From Bombus terrestris (Eukaryota > Arthropoda > Insecta > Hymenoptera > Apidae), in contig NW_025963680.1 of NCBI RefSeq assembly GCF_910591885.1, positions 1-64,000 of the forward strand: a stretch of 64,000 bases of DNA, given 5' to 3'. The first letter of the stretch is position 1. Each line of letters opens with the position of its first letter. This document shows positions 14,331 through 29,640 of the stretch, piece after piece. The position numbers and the translations under genes are program-made. Below the pieces are notes generated by a model. The model was not told where the DNA came from, did no database searches, and saw only the letters and a program-made list of their open reading frames with translations.

Positions 14331-17300
14331 GGGACACCGTTGGACACCGTGGGACACCGTTGGACACCGTTGGACATCGTTGGACACCGTGGGACAACGT
14401 GGGACAACGTGGGACAACGTGGGACATCGTGGGACAACGTGGGACAACGTGGGACAACGTGGGACAACGTGGGACAACGTGGGACATCGTGGGACAACGT
14501 GGGACAACGTGGGACAACGTGGGACATCGTGGGACAACGTGGGACAACGTGGGACAACGTGGGACAACGTGGGACAACGTGGGACACCGTTGGACACCGT
14601 TGGACACCGTTGGACACCGTTGGACATCGTTGGACACCGTGGGACAACGTGGGACAACGTGGGACAACGTGGGAAACCATGGAACAACGTGGGACAACGT
14701 GGGACACCGTTGGACATCGTTGGACATCGTTGGACACCGTGGGACAACGTGGGACAACGTGGGACAACGTGGGACAACGTCGGACAACGTGGGACAACGT
14801 GGGACATCGTGGGAGAACGTGGGACAACGTGGGACAACGTGGGACAACGTGGGACAACGTGGGACACCGTTGGACACCGTGGGACACCGTTGGACACCGT
14901 TGGACATCGTTGGACACCGTGGGACAACGTGGGACAACGTGGGACAACGTGGGACAACGTGGGACATCGTGGGACAACGTGGGACAACGTGGGACAACGT
15001 GGGACAACGTGGGACAACGTGGGACATCGTGGGACAACGTGGGACAACGTGGGACAACGTGGGACATCGTGGGACAACGTGGGACAACGTGGGACAACGT
15101 GGGACAACGTGGGACAACGTGGGACACCGTTGGACACCGTTGGACACCGTTGGACACCGTTGGACATCGTTGGACACCGTGGGACAACGTGGGACAACGT
15201 GGGACAACGTGGGAAACCATGGAACAACGTGGGACAACGTGGGACACCGTTGGACATCGTTGGACATCGTTGGACACCGTGGGACAACGTGGGACAACGT
15301 GGGACAACGTGGGACAACGTCGGACAACGTGGGACAACGTGGGACAACGTGGGACAACGTGGGACAACGTGGGACAACGTGGGACAACGTGGGACAACGT
15401 GGGACAACGTGGGACAACGTGGGACATCGTGGGACAACGTGGGACAACGTGGGACAACGTGGGACAACGTGGGACATCGTTGGACACCGTTGGACACCGT
15501 GGGACAACGTGGGACAACGTGGGACAACGTGGGACAACGTGGGACAACGTGGGACAACGTGGGACAACGTGGGACAACGTGGGACAACGTGGGACAACGT
15601 GGGACAACGTGGGACAACGTGGGACACCGTTGGACATCGTTGGACAACGTGGGACAACGTGGGACAACGTGGGACAACGTGGGACAACGTGGGACAACGT
15701 GGGACAACGTGGGACAACGTGGGACATCGTGGGACAACGTGGGACAACGTGGGACAACGTGGGACAACGTGGGAAACCATGGAACAACGTGGGACAACGT
15801 GGGACACCGTTGGACATCGTTGGACAACGTGGGACAACGTGGGACAACGTGGGACAACGTGGGACAACGTGGGACAACGTGGGACACCGTTGGACACCGT
15901 GGGACACCGTTGGACACCGTTGGACATCGTTGGACACCGTGGGACAACGCGGGACAACGTGGGACAACGTGGGACAACGTGGGACAACGTGGGACAACGT
16001 GGGACAACGTGGGACAACGTGGGACAACGTGGGACAACGTGGGACACCGTTGGACAACGTGGGACACCGTTGGACATCGTTGGACACCGTGGGACACCGT
16101 TGGACACCGTTGGACACCGTTGGACACCGTTGGACATCGTTGGACACCGTGGGACAACGTGGGACAACGTGGGACAACGTGGGAAACCATGGAACAACGT
16201 GGGACAACGTGGGACACCGTTGGACATCGTTGGACATCGTTGGACACCGTGGGACAACGTGGGACAACGTGGGACAACGTGGGACAACGTGGGACAACGT
16301 CGGACAACGTGGGACAACGTGGGACATCGTGGGACAACGTGGGACAACGTGGGACAACGTGGGACAACGTGGGACAACGTGGGACACCGTTGGACACCGT
16401 GGGACACCGTTGGACACCGTTGGACATCGTTGGACACCGTGGGACAACGTGGGACAACGTGGGACAACGTGGGACAACGTGGGACATCGTGGGACAACGT
16501 GGGACAACGTGGGACAACGTGGGACAACGTGGGACATCGTGGGACAACGTGGGACAACGTGGGACAACGTGGGACATCGTGGGACAACGTGGGACAACGT
16601 GGGACAACGTGGGACAACGTGGGACAACGTGGGACACCGTTGGACACCGTTGGACACCGTTGGACACCGTTGGACATCGTTGGACACCGTGGGACAACGT
16701 GGGACAACGTGGGACAACGTGGGAAACCATGGAACAACGTGGGACAACGTGGGACACCGTTGGACATCGTTGGACATCGTTGGACACCGTGGGACAACGT
16801 GGGACAACGTGGGACAACGTGGGACAACGTCGGACAACGTGGGACAACGTGGGACAACGTGGGACAACGTGGGACAACGTGGGACAACGTGGGACAACGT
16901 GGGACAACGTCGGACAACGTGGGACATCGTGGGACAACGTGGGACAACGTGGGACAACGTGGGACAACGTGGGACAACGTGGGACACCGTTGGACACCGT
17001 GGGACACCGTTGGACACCGTTGGACATCGTTGGACACCGTGGGACAACGTGGGACAACGTGGGACAACGTGGGACAACGTGGGACAACGTGGGACAACGT
17101 GGGACACCGTTGGACATCGTTGGACAACGTTGGACAACGTGGGACAACGTGGGACAACGTGGGACAACGTGGGACAACGTGGGACAACGTGGGACACCGT
17201 TGGACAACGTGGGACAACGTGGGACATCGTGGGACAACGTGGGACAACGTGGGACAACGTGGGACAACGTGGGACAACGTGGGACACCGTTGGACATCGT

Positions 17301-17400
17301 TGGACACCGTGGGACACCGTGGGACAACGTGGGACAACGTGGGACAACGTGGGACAACGTGGGACAACGTGGGAAACCATGGAACAACGTGGGACAACGT

Positions 17401-17610
17401 GGGACACCGTTGGACATCGTTGGACATCGTTGGACACCGTTGGACATCGTTGGACACCGTTGGACATCGTTGGACATCGTTGGACATCGTGGGACACCGT
17501 TGGACATCGTTGGACATCGTTGGACACCGTTGGACATCGTTGGACATCGTTGGACATCGTTGGACACCGTTGGACACCGTTGGACACCGTTGGACATCGT
17601 TGGACACCGT
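17401..17610 (+). repeat. T-rich block 5 (210 bp)
   Basis: Full 21-unit form after the u6 pair at 17371; paralogue of block 4. Confidence 0.85.
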
Positions 17611-17720
17611 GGGACAACGTGGGACAACGTGGGACAACGTGGGACAACGTGGGACAACGTGGGACAACGTGGGACATCGTGGGACAACGTGGGACAACGT
17701 GGGACAACGTGGGACAACGT

Positions 17721-17910
17721 GGGACATCGTTGGACACCGTTGGACATCGTTGGACACCGTTGGACATCGTTGGACATCGTTGGACATCGTGGGACACCGT
17801 TGGACATCGTTGGACATCGTTGGACACCGTTGGACATCGTTGGACATCGTTGGACATCGTTGGACACCGTTGGACACCGTTGGACACCGTTGGACATCGT
17901 TGGACACCGT
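17721..17910 (+). repeat. T-rich block 6 (190 bp)
   Basis: Nineteen-unit form opening with u5, separated from block 5 by about 110 bp of u1/u5 units. It has no counterpart after block 4 and explains why the paralogous offset grows from 4,940 to about 5,190 bp across this point. Confidence 0.85.
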
Positions 17911-20900
17911 GGGACAACGTGGGACAACGTGGGACAACGTGGGACAACGTGGGACAACGTGGGACAACGTGGGACATCGTGGGACAACGTGGGACAACGT
18001 GGGACAACGTGGGACAACGTGGGACAACGTGGGACACCGTTGGACACCGTGGGACACCGTTGGACACCGTTGGACATCGTTGGACACCGTGGGACAACGT
18101 GGGACAACGTGGGACAACGTGGGACAACGTGGGACATCGTGGGACAACGTGGGACAACGTGGGACAACGTGGGACAACGTGGGACATCGTGGGACAACGT
18201 GGGACAACGTGGGACAACGTGGGACATCGTGGGACAACGTGGGACAACGTGGGACAACGTGGGACAAAGTGGGACAACGTGGGACACCGTTGGACACCGT
18301 TGGACACCGTTGGACACCGTTGGACATCGTTGGACACCGTGGGACAACGTGGGACAACGTGGGACAACGTGGGAAACCATGGAACAACGTGGGACAACGT
18401 GGGACACCGTTGGACATCGTTGGACATCGTTGGACACCGTGGGACAACGTGGGACAACGTGGGACAACGTGGGACAACGTCGGACAACGTGGGACAACGT
18501 GGGACATCGTGGGACAACGTGGGACAACGTGGGACAACGTGGGACAACGTGGGACAACGTGGGACACCGTTGGACACCGTGGGACACCGTTGGACACCGT
18601 TGGACATCGTTGGACACCGTGGGACAACGTGGGACAACGTGGGACAACGTGGGACAACGTGGGACATCGTGGGACAACGTGGGACAACGTGGGACAACGT
18701 GGGACAACGTGGGACATCGTGGGACAACGTGGGACAACGTGGGACAACGTGGGACATCGTGGGACAACGTGGGACAACGTGGGACAACGTGGGACAACGT
18801 GGGACATCGTGGGACAACGTGGGACAACGTGGGACAACGTGGGACATCGTGGGACAACGTGGGAAACCATGGAACAACGTGGGACAACGTGGGACACCGT
18901 TGGACATCGTTGGACATCGTTGGACACCGTGGGACAACGTGGGACAACGTGGGACAACGTGGGACAACGTCGGACAACGTGGGACAACGTGGGACAACGT
19001 GGGACAACGTGGGACAACGTGGGACAACGTGGGACAACGTGGGACAACGTGGGACAACGTGGGACAACGTGGGACATCGTGGGACAACGTGGGACAACGT
19101 GGGACAACGTGGGACAACGTGGGACAACGTGGGACAACGTGGGACAACGTGGGACAACGTGGGACATCGTGGGACAACGTGGGACAACGTGGGACAACGT
19201 GGGACAACGTGGGACAACGTGGGACAACGTGGGACAACGTGGGACAACGTGGGACACCGTTGGACATCGTTGGACAACGTGGGACAACGTGGGACAACGT
19301 GGGACAACGTGGGACAACGTGGGACAACGTGGGACACCGTTGGACACCGTTGGACATCGTTGGACACCGTGGGACAACGTGGGACAACGTGGGACAACGT
19401 GGGACAACGTGGGACAACGTGGGACAACGTGGGACAACGTGGGACAACGTGGGACAACGTGGGACAACGTGGGACATCGTGGGACAACGTGGGACAACGT
19501 GGGACAACGTGGGACATCGTGGGACAACGTGGGACAACGTGGGACAACGTGGGACACCGTTGGACACCGTTGGACACCGTTGGACACCGTTGGACATCGT
19601 TGGACACCGTGGGACAACGTGGGACAACGTGGGACAACGTGGGACAACGTGGGACAACGTGGGACAACGTGGGACATCGTGGGACAACGTGGGACAACGT
19701 GGGACAACGTGGGACAACGTGGGACAACGTGGGACACCGTTGGACACCGTGGGACACCGTTGGACACCGTTGGACATCGTTGGACACCGTGGGACAACGT
19801 GGGACAACGTGGGACAACGTGGGACATCGTGGGACAACGTGGGACAACGTGGGACAACGTGGGACAACGTGGGACATCGTGGGACAACGTGGGACAACGT
19901 GGGACAACGTGGGACATCGTGGGACAACGTGGGACAACGGGGGACAACGTGGGACAACGTGGGACAACGTGGGACACCGTTGGACACCGTTGGACACCGT
20001 TGGACACCGTTGGACATCGTTGGACACCGTGGGACAACGTGGGACAACGTGGGACAACGTGGGAAACCATGGAACAACGTGGGACAACGTGGGACACCGT
20101 TGGACATCGTTGGACATCGTTGGACACCGTGGGACAACGTGGGACAACGTGGGACAACGTGGGACAACGTCGGACAACGTGGGACAACGTGGGACATCGT
20201 GGGACAACGTGGGACAACGTGGGACAACGTGGGACAACGTGGGACAACGTGGGACACCGTTGGACACCGTGGGACACCGTTGGACACCGTTGGACATCGT
20301 TGGACACCGTGGGACAACGTGGGACAACGTGGGACAACGTGGGACAACGTGGGACATCGTGGGACAACGTGGGACAACGTGGGACAACGTGGGACAACGT
20401 GGGACATCGTGGGACAACGTGGGACAACGTGGGACAACGTGGGACATCGTGGGACAACGTGGGACAACGTGGGACAACGTGGGACAACGTGGGACAACGT
20501 GGGACACCGTTGGACACCGTTGGACACCGTTGGACACCGTTGGACATCGTTGGACACCGTGGGACAACGTGGGACAACGTGGGACAACGTGGGAAACCAT
20601 GGAACAACGTGGGACAACGTGGGACACCGTTGGACATCGTTGGACATCGTTGGACACCGTGGGACAACGTGGGACAACGTGGGACAACGTCGGACAACGT
20701 GGGACAACGTGGGACAACGTGGGACAACGTGGGACAACGTGGGACAACGTGGGACAACGTGGGACAACGTGGGACACCGTTGGACATCGTTGGACAACGT
20801 TGGACAACGTGGGACAACGTGGGACAACGTGGGACAACGTGGGACAACGTGGGACAACGTGGGACAACGTGGGACATCGTGGGACAACGTGGGACAACGT

Positions 20901-21610
20901 GGGACAACGTGGGACAACGTGGGACAACATGGGACACCGTTGGACATCGTTGGACACCGTGGGACAACGTGGGACAACGTGGGACAACGTGGGACACCGT
21001 TGGACACCGTGGGACACCGTTGGACACCGTTGGACATCGTTGGACACCGTGGGACAACGTGGGACAACGTGGGACAACGTGGGACAACGTGGGACAACGT
21101 GGGACAACGTGGGACACCGTTGGACATCGTTGGACAACGTTGGGCAACGTGGGACAACGTGGGACAACGTGGGACAACGTGGGACAACGTGGGACACCGT
21201 TGGACACCGTGGGACACCGTTGGACACCGTTGGACATCGTTGGACACCGTGGGACAACGTGGGACAACGTGGGACAACGTGGGACAACGTGGGACAACGT
21301 GGGACAACGTGGGACACCGTTGGACATCGTTGGACAACGTTGGACAACGTGGGACAACGTGGGACAACGTGGGACAACGTGGGACAACGTGGGACAACGT
21401 GGGACACCGTTGGACAACGTGGGACAACGTGGGACATCGTGGGACAACGTGGGACAACGTGGGACAACGTGGGACAACGTGGGACAACGTGGGACACCGT
21501 TGGACATCGTTGGACACCGTGGGACACCGTGGGACAACGTGGGACAACGTGGGACAACGTGGGACAACGTGGGACAACGTGGGAAACCATGGAACAACGT
21601 GGGACAACGT

Positions 21611-21820
21611 GGGACACCGTTGGACATCGTTGGATATCGTTGGACACCGTTGGACATCGTTGGACACCGTTGGACATCGTTGGACATCGTTGGACATCGT
21701 GGGACACCGTTGGACATCGTTGGACATCGTTGGACACCGTTGGACATCGTTGGACATCGTTGGACATCGTTGGACACCGTTGGACACCGTTGGACACCGT
21801 TGGACATCGTTGGACACCGT
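21611..21820 (+). repeat. T-rich block 7 (210 bp)
   Basis: Full 21-unit form after the u6 pair at 21581, with a private variant tggatatcgt at 21631 in place of a u4. The same variant sits at 26111 in the copy 4,480 bp downstream. Confidence 0.85.
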
Positions 21821-21940
21821 GGGACAACGTGGGACAACGTGGGACAACGTGGGACAACGTGGGACAACGTGGGACAACGTGGGACAACGTGGGACATCGT
21901 GGGACAACGTGGGACAACGTGGGACAACGTGGGACAACGT

Positions 21941-22150
21941 GGGACATCGTTGGACACCGTTGGACATCGTTGGACACCGTTGGACATCGTTGGACACCGT
22001 TGGACATCGTTGGACATCGTTGGACATCGTGGGACACCGTTGGACATCGTTGGACATCGTTGGACACCGTTGGACATCGTTGGACATCGTTGGACATCGT
22101 TGGACACCGTTGGACACCGTTGGGCACCGTTGGACATCGTTGGACACCGT
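21941..22150 (+). repeat. T-rich block 8 (210 bp, u5-opening form)
   Basis: u5-opening form with two extra units (u4, u3) compared with block 6. It contains the rare unit tgggcaccgt at 22121, shared with the copy at 26601. Confidence 0.85.
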
Positions 22151-25100
22151 GGGACAACGTGGGACAACGTGGGACAACGTGGGACAACGTGGGACAACGT
22201 GGGACACCGTTGGACACCGTGGGACACCGTTGGACACCGTTGGACATCGTTGGACACCGTGGGACAACGTGGGACAACGTGGGACAACGTGGGACAACGT
22301 GGGACATCGTGGGACAACGTGGGACAACGTGGGACAACGTGGGACAACGTGGGACATCGTGGGACAACGTGGGACAACGTGGGACAACGTGGGACATCGT
22401 GGGACAACGTGGGACAACGTGGGACAACGTGGGACAACGTGGGACATCGTGGGACAACGTGGGACAACGTGGGACAACGTGGGACATCGTGGGACAACGT
22501 GGGAAACCATGGAACAACGTGGGACAACGTGGGACACCGTTGGACATCGTTGGACATCGTTGGACACCGTGGGACAACGTGGGACAACGTGGGACAACGT
22601 GGGACAACGTCGGACAACGTGGGACAACGTGGGACAACGTGGGACAACGTGGGACAACGTGGGACAACGTGGGACAACGTGGGACAACGTGGGACAACGT
22701 GGGACATCGTGGGACAACGTGGGACAACGTGGGACAACGTGGGACAACGTGGGACAACGTGGGACAACGTGGGACAACGTGGGACAACGTGGGACACCGT
22801 TGGACACCGTGGGACACCGTTGGACACCGTTGGACATCGTTGGACACCGTGGGACAACGTGGGACAACGTGGGACACCGTTGGACACCGTTGGACACCGT
22901 TGGACATCGTTGGACACCGTGGGACAACGTGGGACAACGTGGGACAACGTGGGAAACCATGGAACAACGTGGGACAACGTGGGACACCGTTGGACATCGT
23001 TGGACATCGTTGGACACCGTGGGACAACGTGGGACAACGTGGGACAACGTGGGACAACGTCGGACAACGTGGGACAACGTGGGACATCGTGGGACAACGT
23101 GGGACAACGTGGGACAACGTGGGACAACGTGGGACAACGTGGGACACCGTTGGACACCGTGGGACACCGTTGGACACCGTTGGACATCATTGGACACCGT
23201 GGGACAACGTGGGACAACGTGGGACAACGTGGGACAACGTGGGACATCGTGGGACAACGTGGGACAACGTGGGACAACGTGGGACAACGTGGGACAACGT
23301 GGGACACCGTTGGACACCGTTGGACACCGTTGGACACCGTTGGACATCGTTGGACACCGTGGGACAACGTGGGACAACGTGGGACAACGTGGGAAACCAT
23401 GGAACAACGTGGGACAACGTGGGACACCGTTGGACATCGTTGGACATCGTTGGACACCGTGGGACAACGTGGGACAACGTGGGACAACGTGGGACAACGT
23501 CGGACAACGTGGGACAACGTGGGACAACGTGGGACAACGTGGGACAACGTGGGACAACGTGGGACAACGTGGGACAACGTGGGACAACGTGGGACATCGT
23601 GGGACAACGTGGGACAACGTGGGACAACGTGGGACAACGTGGGACATCGTTGGACACCGTTGGACACCGTGGGACAACGTGGGACAACGTGGGACAACGT
23701 GGGACAACGTGGGACAACGTGGGACAACGTGGGACAACGTGGGACAACGTGGGACAACGTGGGACAACGTGGGACAACGTGGGACAACGTGGGACAACGT
23801 GGGACACCGTTGGACATCGTTGGACAACGTGGGACAACGTGGGACAACGTGGGACAACGTGGGACAACGTGGGACAACGTGGGACACCGTTGGACACCGT
23901 TGGACATCGTTGGACACCGTGGGACAACGTGGGACAACGTGGGACAACGTGGGACATCGTGGGACAACGTGGGACAACGTGGGACAACGTGGGACAACGT
24001 GGGACATCGTGGGACAACGTGGGACAACGTGGGACAACGTGGGACATCGTGGGACAACGTGGGACAACGTGGGACAACGTGGGACAACGTGGGACAACGT
24101 GGGACACCGTTGGACACCGTTGGACACCGTTGGACACCGTTGGACATCGTTGGACACCGTGGGACAACGTGGGACAACGTGGGACAACGTGGGACAACGT
24201 GGGACAACGTGGGACACCGTTGGACACCGTGGGACACCGTTGGACACCGTTGGACATCGTTGGACACCGTGGGACAACGTGGGACAACGTGGGACAACGT
24301 GGGACATCGTGGGACAACGTGGGACAACGTGGGACAACGTGGGACAACGTGGGACATCGTGGGACAACGTGGGACAACGTGGGACAACGTGGGACATCGT
24401 GGGACAACGTGGGACAACGGGGGACAACGTGGGACAACGTGGGACAACGTGGGACACCGTTGGACACCGTTGGACACCGTTGGACACCGTTGGACATCGT
24501 TGGACACCGTGGGACAACGTGGGACAACGTGGGACAACGTGGGAAACCATGGAACAACGTGGGACAACGTGGGACACCGTTGGACATCGTTGGACATCGT
24601 TGGACACCGTGGGACAACGTGGGACAACGTGGGACAACGTGGGACAACGTCGGACAACGTGGGACAACGTGGGACATCGTGGGACAACGTGGGACAACGT
24701 GGGACAACGTGGGACAACGTGGGACAACGTGGGACACCGTTGGACACCGTGGGACACCGTTGGACACCGTTGGACATCGTTGGACACCGTGGGACAACGT
24801 GGGACAACGTGGGACAACGTGGGACAACGTGGGACATCGTGGGACAACGTGGGACAACGTGGGACAACGTGGGACAACGTGGGACATCGTGGGACAACGT
24901 GGGACAACGTGGGACAACGTGGGACATCGTGGGACAACGTGGGACAACGTGGGACAACGTGGGACAACGTGGGACAACGTGGGACACCGTTGGACACCGT
25001 TGGACACCGTTGGACACCGTTGGACATCGTTGGACACCGTGGGACAACGTGGGACAACGTGGGACAACGTGGGAAACCATGGAACAACGTGGGACAACGT

Positions 25101-26090
25101 GGGACACCGTGGGACATCGTTGGACATCGTTGGACACCGTGGGACAACGTGGGACAACGTGGGACAACGTCGGACAACGTGGGACAACGTGGGACAACGT
25201 GGGACAACGTGGGACAACGTGGGACAACGTGGGACAACGTGGGACAACGTGGGACACCGTTGGACATCGTTGGACAACGTTGGACAACGTGGGACAACGT
25301 GGGACAACGTGGGACAACGTGGGACAACGTGGGACAACGTGGGACAACGTGGGACATCGTGGGACAACGTGGGACAACGTGGGACAACGTGGGACAACGT
25401 GGGACAACATGGGACACCGTTGGACATCGTTGGACACCGTGGGACAACGTGGGACAACGTGGGACAACGTGGGACACCGTTGGACACCGTGGGACACCGT
25501 TGGACACCGTTGGACATCGTTGGACACCGTGGGACAACGTGGGACAACGTGGGACAACGTGGGACAACGTGGGACAACGTGGGACAACGTGGGACACCGT
25601 TGGACATCGTTGGACAACGTTGGGCAACGTGGGACAACGTGGGACAACGTGGGACAACGTGGGACAACGTGGGACACCGTTGGACACCGTGGGACACCGT
25701 TGGACACCGTTGGACATCGTTGGACACCGTGGGACAACGTGGGACAACGTGGGACAACGTGGGACAACGTGGGACAACGTGGGACAACGTGGGACAACGT
25801 TGGACATCGTTGGACAACGTTGGACAACGTGGGACAACGTGGGACAACGTGGGACAACGTGGGACAACGTGGGACAACGTGGGACACCGTTGGACAACGT
25901 GGGACAACGTGGGACATCGTGGGACAACGTGGGACAACGTGGGACAACGTGGGACAACGTGGGACAACGTGGGACACCGTTGGACATCGTTGGACACCGT
26001 GGGACACCGTGGGACAACGTGGGACAACGTGGGACAACGTGGGACAACGTGGGACAACGTGGGAAACCATGGAACAACGTGGGACAACGT

Positions 26091-26300
26091 GGGACACCGT
26101 TGGACATCGTTGGATATCGTTGGACACCGTTGGACATCGTTGGACACCGTTGGACATCGTTGGACATCGTTGGACATCGTGGGACACCGTTGGACATCGT
26201 TGGACATCGTTGGACACCGTTGGACATCGTTGGACATCGTTGGACATCGTTGGACACCGTTGGACACCGTTGGACACCGTTGGACATCGTTGGACACCGT
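26091..26300 (+). repeat. T-rich block 9 (210 bp)
   Basis: Copy of block 7 at +4,480 bp, including tggatatcgt at 26111. Confidence 0.85.
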
Positions 26301-26420
26301 GGGACAACGTGGGACAACGTGGGACAACGTGGGACAACGTGGGACAACGTGGGACAACGTGGGACAACGTGGGACATCGTGGGACAACGTGGGACAACGT
26401 GGGACAACGTGGGACAACGT

Positions 26421-26630
26421 GGGACATCGTTGGACACCGTTGGACATCGTTGGACACCGTTGGACATCGTTGGACACCGTTGGACATCGTTGGACATCGT
26501 TGGACATCGTGGGACACCGTTGGACATCGTTGGACATCGTTGGACACCGTTGGACATCGTTGGACATCGTTGGACATCGTTGGACACCGTTGGACACCGT
26601 TGGGCACCGTTGGACATCGTTGGACACCGT
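26421..26630 (+). repeat. T-rich block 10 (210 bp, u5-opening form)
   Basis: Copy of block 8 at +4,480 bp, including tgggcaccgt at 26601. Confidence 0.85.
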
Positions 26631-29600
26631 GGGACAACGTGGGACAACGTGGGACAACGTGGGACAACGTGGGACAACGTGGGACACCGTTGGACACCGT
26701 GGGACACCGTTGGACACCGTTGGACATCGTTGGACACCGTGGGACAACGTGGGACAACGTGGGACAACGTGGGACAACGTGGGACATCGTGGGACAACGT
26801 GGGACAACGTGGGACAACGTGGGACAACGTGGGACATCGTGGGACAACGTGGGACAACGTGGGACAACGTGGGACATCGTGGGACAACGTGGGACAACGT
26901 GGGACAACGTGGGACAACGTGGGACATCGTGGGACAAGGCGGGACAACGTGGGACAACGTGGGACATCGTGGGACAACGTGGGAAACCATGGAACAACGT
27001 GGGACAACGTGGGACACCGTTGGACATCGTTGGACATCGTTGGACACCGTGGGACAACGTGGGACAACGTGGGACAACGTGGGACAACGTCGGACAACGT
27101 GGGACAACGTGGGACAACGTGGGACAACGTGGGACAACGTGGGACAACGTGGGACAACGTGGGACAACGTGGGACAACGTGGGACATCGTGGGACAACGT
27201 GGGACAACGTGGGACAACGTGGGACAACGTGGGACAACGTGGGACAACGTGGGACAACGTGGGACAACGTGGGACACCGTTGGACACCGTGGGACACCGT
27301 TGGACACCGTTGGACATCGTTGGACACCGTGGGACAACGTGGGACAACGTGGGACACCGTTGGACACCGTTGGACACCGTTGGACATCGTTGGACACCGT
27401 GGGACAACGTGGGACAACGTGGGACAACGTGGGAAACCATGGAACAACGTGGGACAACGTGGGACACCGTTGGACATCGTTGGACATCGTTGGACACCGT
27501 GGGACAACGTGGGACAACGTGGGACAACGTGGGACAACGTCGGACAACGTGGGACAACGTGGGACATCGTGGGACAACGTGGGACAACGTGGGACAACGT
27601 GGGACAACGTGGGACAACGTGGGACACCGTTGGACACCGTGGGACACCGTTGGACACCGTTGGACATCATTGGACACCGTGGGACAACGTGGGACAACGT
27701 GGGACAACGTGGGACAACGTGGGACATCGTGGGACAACGTGGGACAACGTGGGACAACGTGGGACAACGTGGGACAACGTGGGACACCGTTGGACACCGT
27801 TGGACACCGTTGGACACCGTTGGACATCGTTGGACACCGTGGGACAACGTGGGACAACGTGGGACAACGTGGGAAACCATGGAACAACGTGGGACAACGT
27901 GGGACACCGTTGGACATCGTTGGACATCGTTGGACACCGTGGGACAACGTGGGACAACGTGGGACAACGTGGGACAACGTCGGACAACGTGGGACAACGT
28001 GGGACAACGTGGGACAACGTGGGACAACGTGGGACAACGTGGGACAACGTGGGACAACGTGGGACAACGTGGGACATCGTGGGACAACGTGGGACAACGT
28101 GGGACAACGTGGGACAACGTGGGACATCGTTGGACACCGTTGGACACCGTGGGACAACGTGGGACAACGTGGGACAACGTGGGACAACGTGGGACAACGT
28201 GGGACAACGTGGGACAACGTGGGACAACGTGGGACAACGTGGGACAACGTGGGACAACGTGGGACAACGTGGGACAACGTGGGACACCGTTGGACATCGT
28301 TGGACAACGTGGGACAACGTGGGACAACGTGGGACAACGTGGGACAACGTGGGACAACGTGGGACACCGTTGGACACCGTTGGACATCGTTGGACACCGT
28401 GGGACAACGTGGGACAACGTGGGACAACGTGGGACATCGTGGGACAACGTGGGACAACGTGGGACAACGTGGGACAACGTGGGACATCGTGGGACAACGT
28501 GGGACAACGTGGGACAACGTGGGACATCGTGGGACAACGTGGGACAACGTGGGACAACGTGGGACAACGTGGGACAACGTGGGACACCGTTGGACACCGT
28601 TGGACACCGTTGGACACCGTTGGACATCGTTGGACACCGTGGGACAACGTGGGACAACGTGGGACAACGTGGGAAACCATGGAACAACGTGGGACAACGT
28701 GGGACACCGTTGGACATCGTTGGACATCGTTGGACACCGTGGGACAACGTGGGACAACGTGGGACAACGTGGGACAACGTCGGACAACGTGGGACAACGT
28801 GGGACAACGTGGGACAACGTGGGACAACGTGGGACAACGTGGGACAACGTGGGACATCGTGGGACAACGTGGGACAACGTGGGACAACGTGGGACAACGT
28901 GGGACAACGTGGGACAACGTGGGACATCGTTGGACAACGTTGGACACCGTGGGACAACGTGGGACAACGTGGGACAACGTGAGACAACGTGGGACAACGT
29001 GGGACAATGTGGGACAACGTGGGACAACGTGGGACAACGTGGGACAACGTGGGACAACGTGGGACAACGTGGGACAACGTGGGACAACGTGGGACATCGT
29101 GGGACAACGTGGGACAACGTGGGACAACGTGGGACAACGTGGGACAACATGGGACACCGTTGGACATCGTTGGACACCGTGGGACAACGTGGGACAACGT
29201 GGGACAACGTGGGACACCGTTGGACACCGTGGGACACCGTTGGACACCGTTGGACATCGTTGGACACCGTGGGACAACGTGGGACAACGTGGGACAACGT
29301 GGGACAACGTGGGACAACGTGGGACAACGTGGGACACCGTTGGACATCGTTGGACAACGTTGGACAACGTGGGACAACGTGGGACAACGTGGGACAACGT
29401 GGGACAACGTGGGACAACGTGGGACAACGTGGGACAACGTGGGACAACGTGGGACACCGTTGGACATCGTTGGACAACGTTGGACAACGTGGGACAACGT
29501 GGGACAACGTGGGACAACGTGGGACAACGTGGGACACCGTTGGACAACGTGGGACAACGTGGGACATCGTGGGACAACGTGGGACAACGTGGGACAACGT

Positions 29601-29640
29601 GGGACAACGTGGGAAACCATGGAACAACGTGGGACAACGT

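Larger units (their letters stand above)
17371..19530. repeat. 4.9/5.2-kb duplication, copy 2
   Basis: Second copy, longer by about 250 bp owing to T-rich block 6 and its short spacer. Similarity to copy 1 ends near 19,530. Confidence 0.82.
19681..24160. repeat. 4,480-bp tandem duplication, copy 1
   Basis: Abuts copy 2 directly and matches it at a constant offset of 4,480 bp. Shared rare variants are gggacaacgg 19931/24411, gggacaacat 20921/25401, tgggcaacgt 21141/25621, tggatatcgt 21631/26111, tgggcaccgt 22121/26601 and tggacatcat 23181/27661. The pattern breaks just before 19,681, which places the junction to within a few units. Confidence 0.92.
24161..28640. repeat. 4,480-bp tandem duplication, copy 2
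   Basis: Differences from copy 1 that I noticed are few: gggacatcgt at 25111 instead of u4, u1 at 25791 instead of u2, and gggacaaggc at 26931 instead of u1. Such a low difference count indicates a very recent duplication, or an assembly over-duplication. Confidence 0.92.
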
